Part shown: piece by piece, positions 22,778-25,130 of the stretch
How positions within the stretch are numbered: position 1 is the first letter of the stretch
Layout: every line of letters begins with the position of its first letter
Source: a virus
IMG/VR virus record: IMGVR_UViG_3300011112_000009
Span: 1-25,130 of that record
Strand: one strand, 5' to 3'
DNA length: 25,130 nucleotides
The notes under the pieces: model-generated
What the model was told of the DNA's origin: nothing
What the model saw: the letters and a program-made list of their open reading frames with translations, nothing else
The model's database searches: none
Program-made: the position numbers and the translations under genes

Positions 22778-25130
22778 AGCACAACCTCCAAATCAATCAG
22801 CACGCGAGTGATCTCCCTCTTCCTGGCCTGGTCGAATGTAACCCGAACCTGGTCGATACCAGTTAGGGACTTACCCTCCGCCGCTTCCAGCCTCGCGTTG
22901 AGAGTTGCCAGCTCCTTGATCCTCCCGGCGTTGCCGGACAGTAATACCTCTTCTTCGACCTTTACGACCCGATACTTGAGCCCCCGCTTCAGGAGCACCT
23001 CCTTCTCGTAATCGGGATCCATGAACAGGCCCTTCTGCCCCTTCTTGAGCCGGATCCGGTAAACGGCCCGATCCGCGATCACCCCCAACTTGCCGGTCCC
23101 GCCGCCCCTGTCTAGGGCCTGGCCCACCAGCTTCCCATCGAACGAGAAGGTGGTGACGGTGTCCCGGCTGAAGGACCAGGAGTTGAACCCGTCATCCCTG
23201 AACACCAGGCCCGGCCGGAAGTTGAGCCCGCCCTCTGAGACCATGTCCTTGACGCCCCGGTACAGCACAACGTCCTCAGGCAGCGCGGACTTCTCGATGG
23301 CGGAGTCAAGTTGGTCAACCATGTTCTGCTCCACGTCGTTCAGTCTCTTACCCTTTCGCAGCTTCTCATTCAGATCCGGTCCAGTCTGCCCGCCGTATCT
23401 GCCGGCCGCTCCCCGCTCTTCCACAGTCAGATCAGTCCGCCCCCTCACACCCCTGAGCTTCGGCGGAGTCGATCCAATCACTTCCCCTGCGGCGTTCCTG
23501 CGCAGGGAGCCCTCGATCAGCTCCTCAATACCCGCGTCGAACTCATCGGCCGGGTTGATCTTCGGGAACGGCTTCTGCTTCGGCACCGGCTTACGCCTGC
23601 GCGGGAGCTTGGGCTTCGGCACGATCGTGCTTGGTTCCGGGATGTTGAACTTGAGGCGGACCTCAGCCACGATGCGCTTGGCCACCTCCGGGCCGCCGTC
23701 CACCGCCTGCTTGATCTGAGCCTTGGTCAGGATCCGCCGGGTCGAGTTCTCCTTGGACTTCTCCAGGAACTCCTTCCACAGCTTCTTGTTCCGGATGATG
23801 AGCTTGCGGCCCCTCTGCTCCATGACCAGGATGGGCTTGGGCCCCGTGTTGTCCCAGAGCTTCACCCTGTTGAATAGCCTGCGGTTCACGACGTGGTCCA
23901 GGTTGATCGACACATTCCGGTGGATGCTGCGGATCATGGCCTCCGGGACCATCCTGCCTTCTGGACCACTCGCGCGTACGAGCGCCCGCAGGACTGCCTC
24001 GTCGGTGGGGATGTTGACGAAGTCGCCCACCACCCTGTTGCCCGCTTTCCTTGCCAACTTGATCGTGTCGGTCAGCTTTGAAATTGGACCATCTCCGGTG
24101 CCATCCAGAAGCATGTGGAAGTTGCCGTCCATGCCCTCGGACCCAATCTGCCTGGCCAGGAAGCTGGACTCATTGTGCGAAAAGACCGCGGCCTCTGGAT
24201 CTCTAACCTTCACCATGCGCCTGTATTCAGGGAACGCTTTCTTGATCGCGTCCGAGTCCACCGCGATGGTGTCCTTGGTGATCCCCTCAATCAGACCGGC
24301 CTTTTGGACCGTGCCCTTCCCTGAACCAGAGCCTCCGCCCAGGATGTGGGTGGTCTTCTCTTCCCCAGTCTGAGCGAAGGTCCTCTTGCCCTTGAAGTGC
24401 GTCTGCCGCACAGGATTGTGAATGGTCCGGACACGCGCCGGTGTGTATGTGGGCGAGCCCTTGGGACCGGTTGCCCACATCTGCTGGGTTGACTCGGCCG
24501 CCTCGAATGACACCAAAGGCGCTTCCGGTGGGGGCGGGATGGGCCTGGCGGGTGGCCTGGTCACACTTGGCCGGACCACCTTCGGAGCCTTCACGCCTTG
24601 CAGCAGCTTGTCCGCGATGGGCTTCCTGACTTGACGAGCCCGCAGGGCCTGCGCGATGAAGCCCTTGATCTGCGACTGCGGCACGGTCCCGACCCGGGAC
24701 AGCACGCACCGGCATGAGGGGTGGGCGGGCGGTACGGCAAGACCGCCGGCCTGGAGCTTGGAGTTGGACAGCTTGGCCAGGCGCCCGATGTTCGCAGCCG
24801 TCTGCGAGGGCCATGGGCTCAGGGCCTTCGCTGTCTCCGGATCTCCGGCCAGGATGATGGCCCGGATCTGGCTCAGCGCCGGCCCCACCTGGAACGTCTT
24901 GCCGTTCATACCCCGGCAGAACGGGCAGGTGTTGCTGTCCAGGACAGCGTTCCACTGATACCGCCCGATGCCCTGCACGCCTGCCTGGGCCAGCGCCCCG
25001 AACGACACCATGCGGGTGGTCATGATGTTGGCCGCGATCCCGGCCTGGACGGTGCTGCCCGTGTTGACCGCGACGTTCAGCGCAGTGGCCAGCTGCCCCA
25101 CACCGAAGCCGCCCAGGCTCGCAGCGCCCA
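22774..25130 (-). CDS. MuF-like head protein fused to zeta-type kinase and ADP-ribosyltransferase domains, 5' end outside window
   Basis: At least 775 residues are visible from a GTG at 25101. The frame stays open to the window edge, so the true start is probably upstream. Numbering is from that GTG. The Mu-F-like head motif is at 55-132: DSNTCPFCRGMNGKTF, then PPAHPSCRC. After a proline-rich linker (175-195), residues 250-450 resemble zeta toxin: Walker A GGGSGSGKGT (255-264), DSDAIKKAFPEYRRM, LDGTGDGP, EGRMVPEAMI, VKLWDNTG. After a Pro/Lys linker (488-515), residues about 555-715 fit an R-S-E ADP-ribosyltransferase: YRG (Arg615), SWS in FNSWSFS (641-645), and ExE (Glu699, Glu701) in YEKEVLL. 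MuF proteins are minor head components, and many are fused to toxins. Delivery with the DNA is inferred. Confidence 0.88.
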   Translation of the reverse strand, partial: GAASLGGFGVGQLATALNVAVNTGSTVQAGIAANIMTTRMVSFGALAQAGVQGIGRYQWNAVLDSNTCPFCRGMNGKTFQVGPALSQIRAIILAGDPETAKALSPWPSQTAANIGRLAKLSNSKLQAGGLAVPPAHPSCRCVLSRVGTVPQSQIKGFIAQALRARQVRKPIADKLLQGVKAPKVVRPSVTRPPARPIPPPPEAPLVSFEAAESTQQMWATGPKGSPTYTPARVRTIHNPVRQTHFKGKRTFAQTGEEKTTHILGGGSGSGKGTVQKAGLIEGITKDTIAVDSDAIKKAFPEYRRMVKVRDPEAAVFSHNESSFLARQIGSEGMDGNFHMLLDGTGDGPISKLTDTIKLARKAGNRVVGDFVNIPTDEAVLRALVRASGPEGRMVPEAMIRSIHRNVSINLDHVVNRRLFNRVKLWDNTGPKPILVMEQRGRKLIIRNKKLWKEFLEKSKENSTRRILTKAQIKQAVDGGPEVAKRIVAEVRLKFNIPEPSTIVPKPKLPRRRKPVPKQKPFPKINPADEFDAGIEELIEGSLRRNAAGEVIGSTPPKLRGVRGRTDLTVEERGAAGRYGGQTGPDLNEKLRKGKRLNDVEQNMVDQLDSAIEKSALPEDVVLYRGVKDMVSEGGLNFRPGLVFRDDGFNSWSFSRDTVTTFSFDGKLVGQALDRGGGTGKLGVIADRAVYRIRLKKGQKGLFMDPDYEKEVLLKRGLKYRVVKVEEEVLLSGNAGRIKELATLNARLEAAEGKSLTGIDQVRVTFDQARKREITRVLIDLEVVL

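Overview
This window is the head-and-tail morphogenesis region of a GC-rich tailed bacteriophage or prophage (Caudoviricetes). A tape-measure gene next to a tail-tube-type protein, with no sheath or baseplate genes in view, points to siphovirus morphology. Every supported gene lies on the minus strand, so the biological order runs from base 25130 down to base 1. Genes are tightly packed: stop/start overlaps, 0-50 base gaps, and GGAGG-type ribosome sites at most starts. No stretch over 300 bases lacks a gene. I see no tRNA, integrase, lysis or replication gene, so lifestyle and host cannot be read from here. The tail tip has the gene order of the Rhodobacter gene transfer agent (DUF2460, DUF2163/BR0599, NlpC/P60 peptidase, large host-specificity protein). 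That is common in phages of Alphaproteobacteria but is not proof of the host.

Head module (25130-16240). It opens with a protein that continues past the window edge. It combines a Mu-F-like minor head domain, a zeta-toxin-like kinase and an ADP-ribosyltransferase-like domain. Small genes, an XkdF-type prohead protease, a scaffold-like protein and the major capsid protein follow. A strong hairpin terminator lies 25 bases after the capsid gene. Next come a basic small protein and head-tail connector genes.

Tail module (16242-1). An HNH nuclease gene is wedged between connector genes. It is followed by a probable tail terminator, a small acidic protein and a tail-tube-like protein, again with a hairpin terminator 25 bases after the stop. 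Then come two tail-assembly chaperone genes placed for a -1 frameshift, a 1439-residue tape measure, and the GTA-like tail tip. The tip hub protein is divided into two reading frames separated by a single in-frame TAA, and its domain halves are pushed apart by large inserted beta-rich domains. The last gene (1-3120) runs off the left edge.

Most interesting points: (1) the MuF-kinase-ART fusion, a candidate virion-delivered effector; (2) the split, inflated tail hub; (3) fifteen tandem hydrophobic heptads in the tape measure; (4) a nearly identical 19-residue peptide in both the capsid N-terminus and the protease; (5) three copies of a palindrome directly after TAG stops. Functional assignments rest on motif recognition by eye, without database searches.
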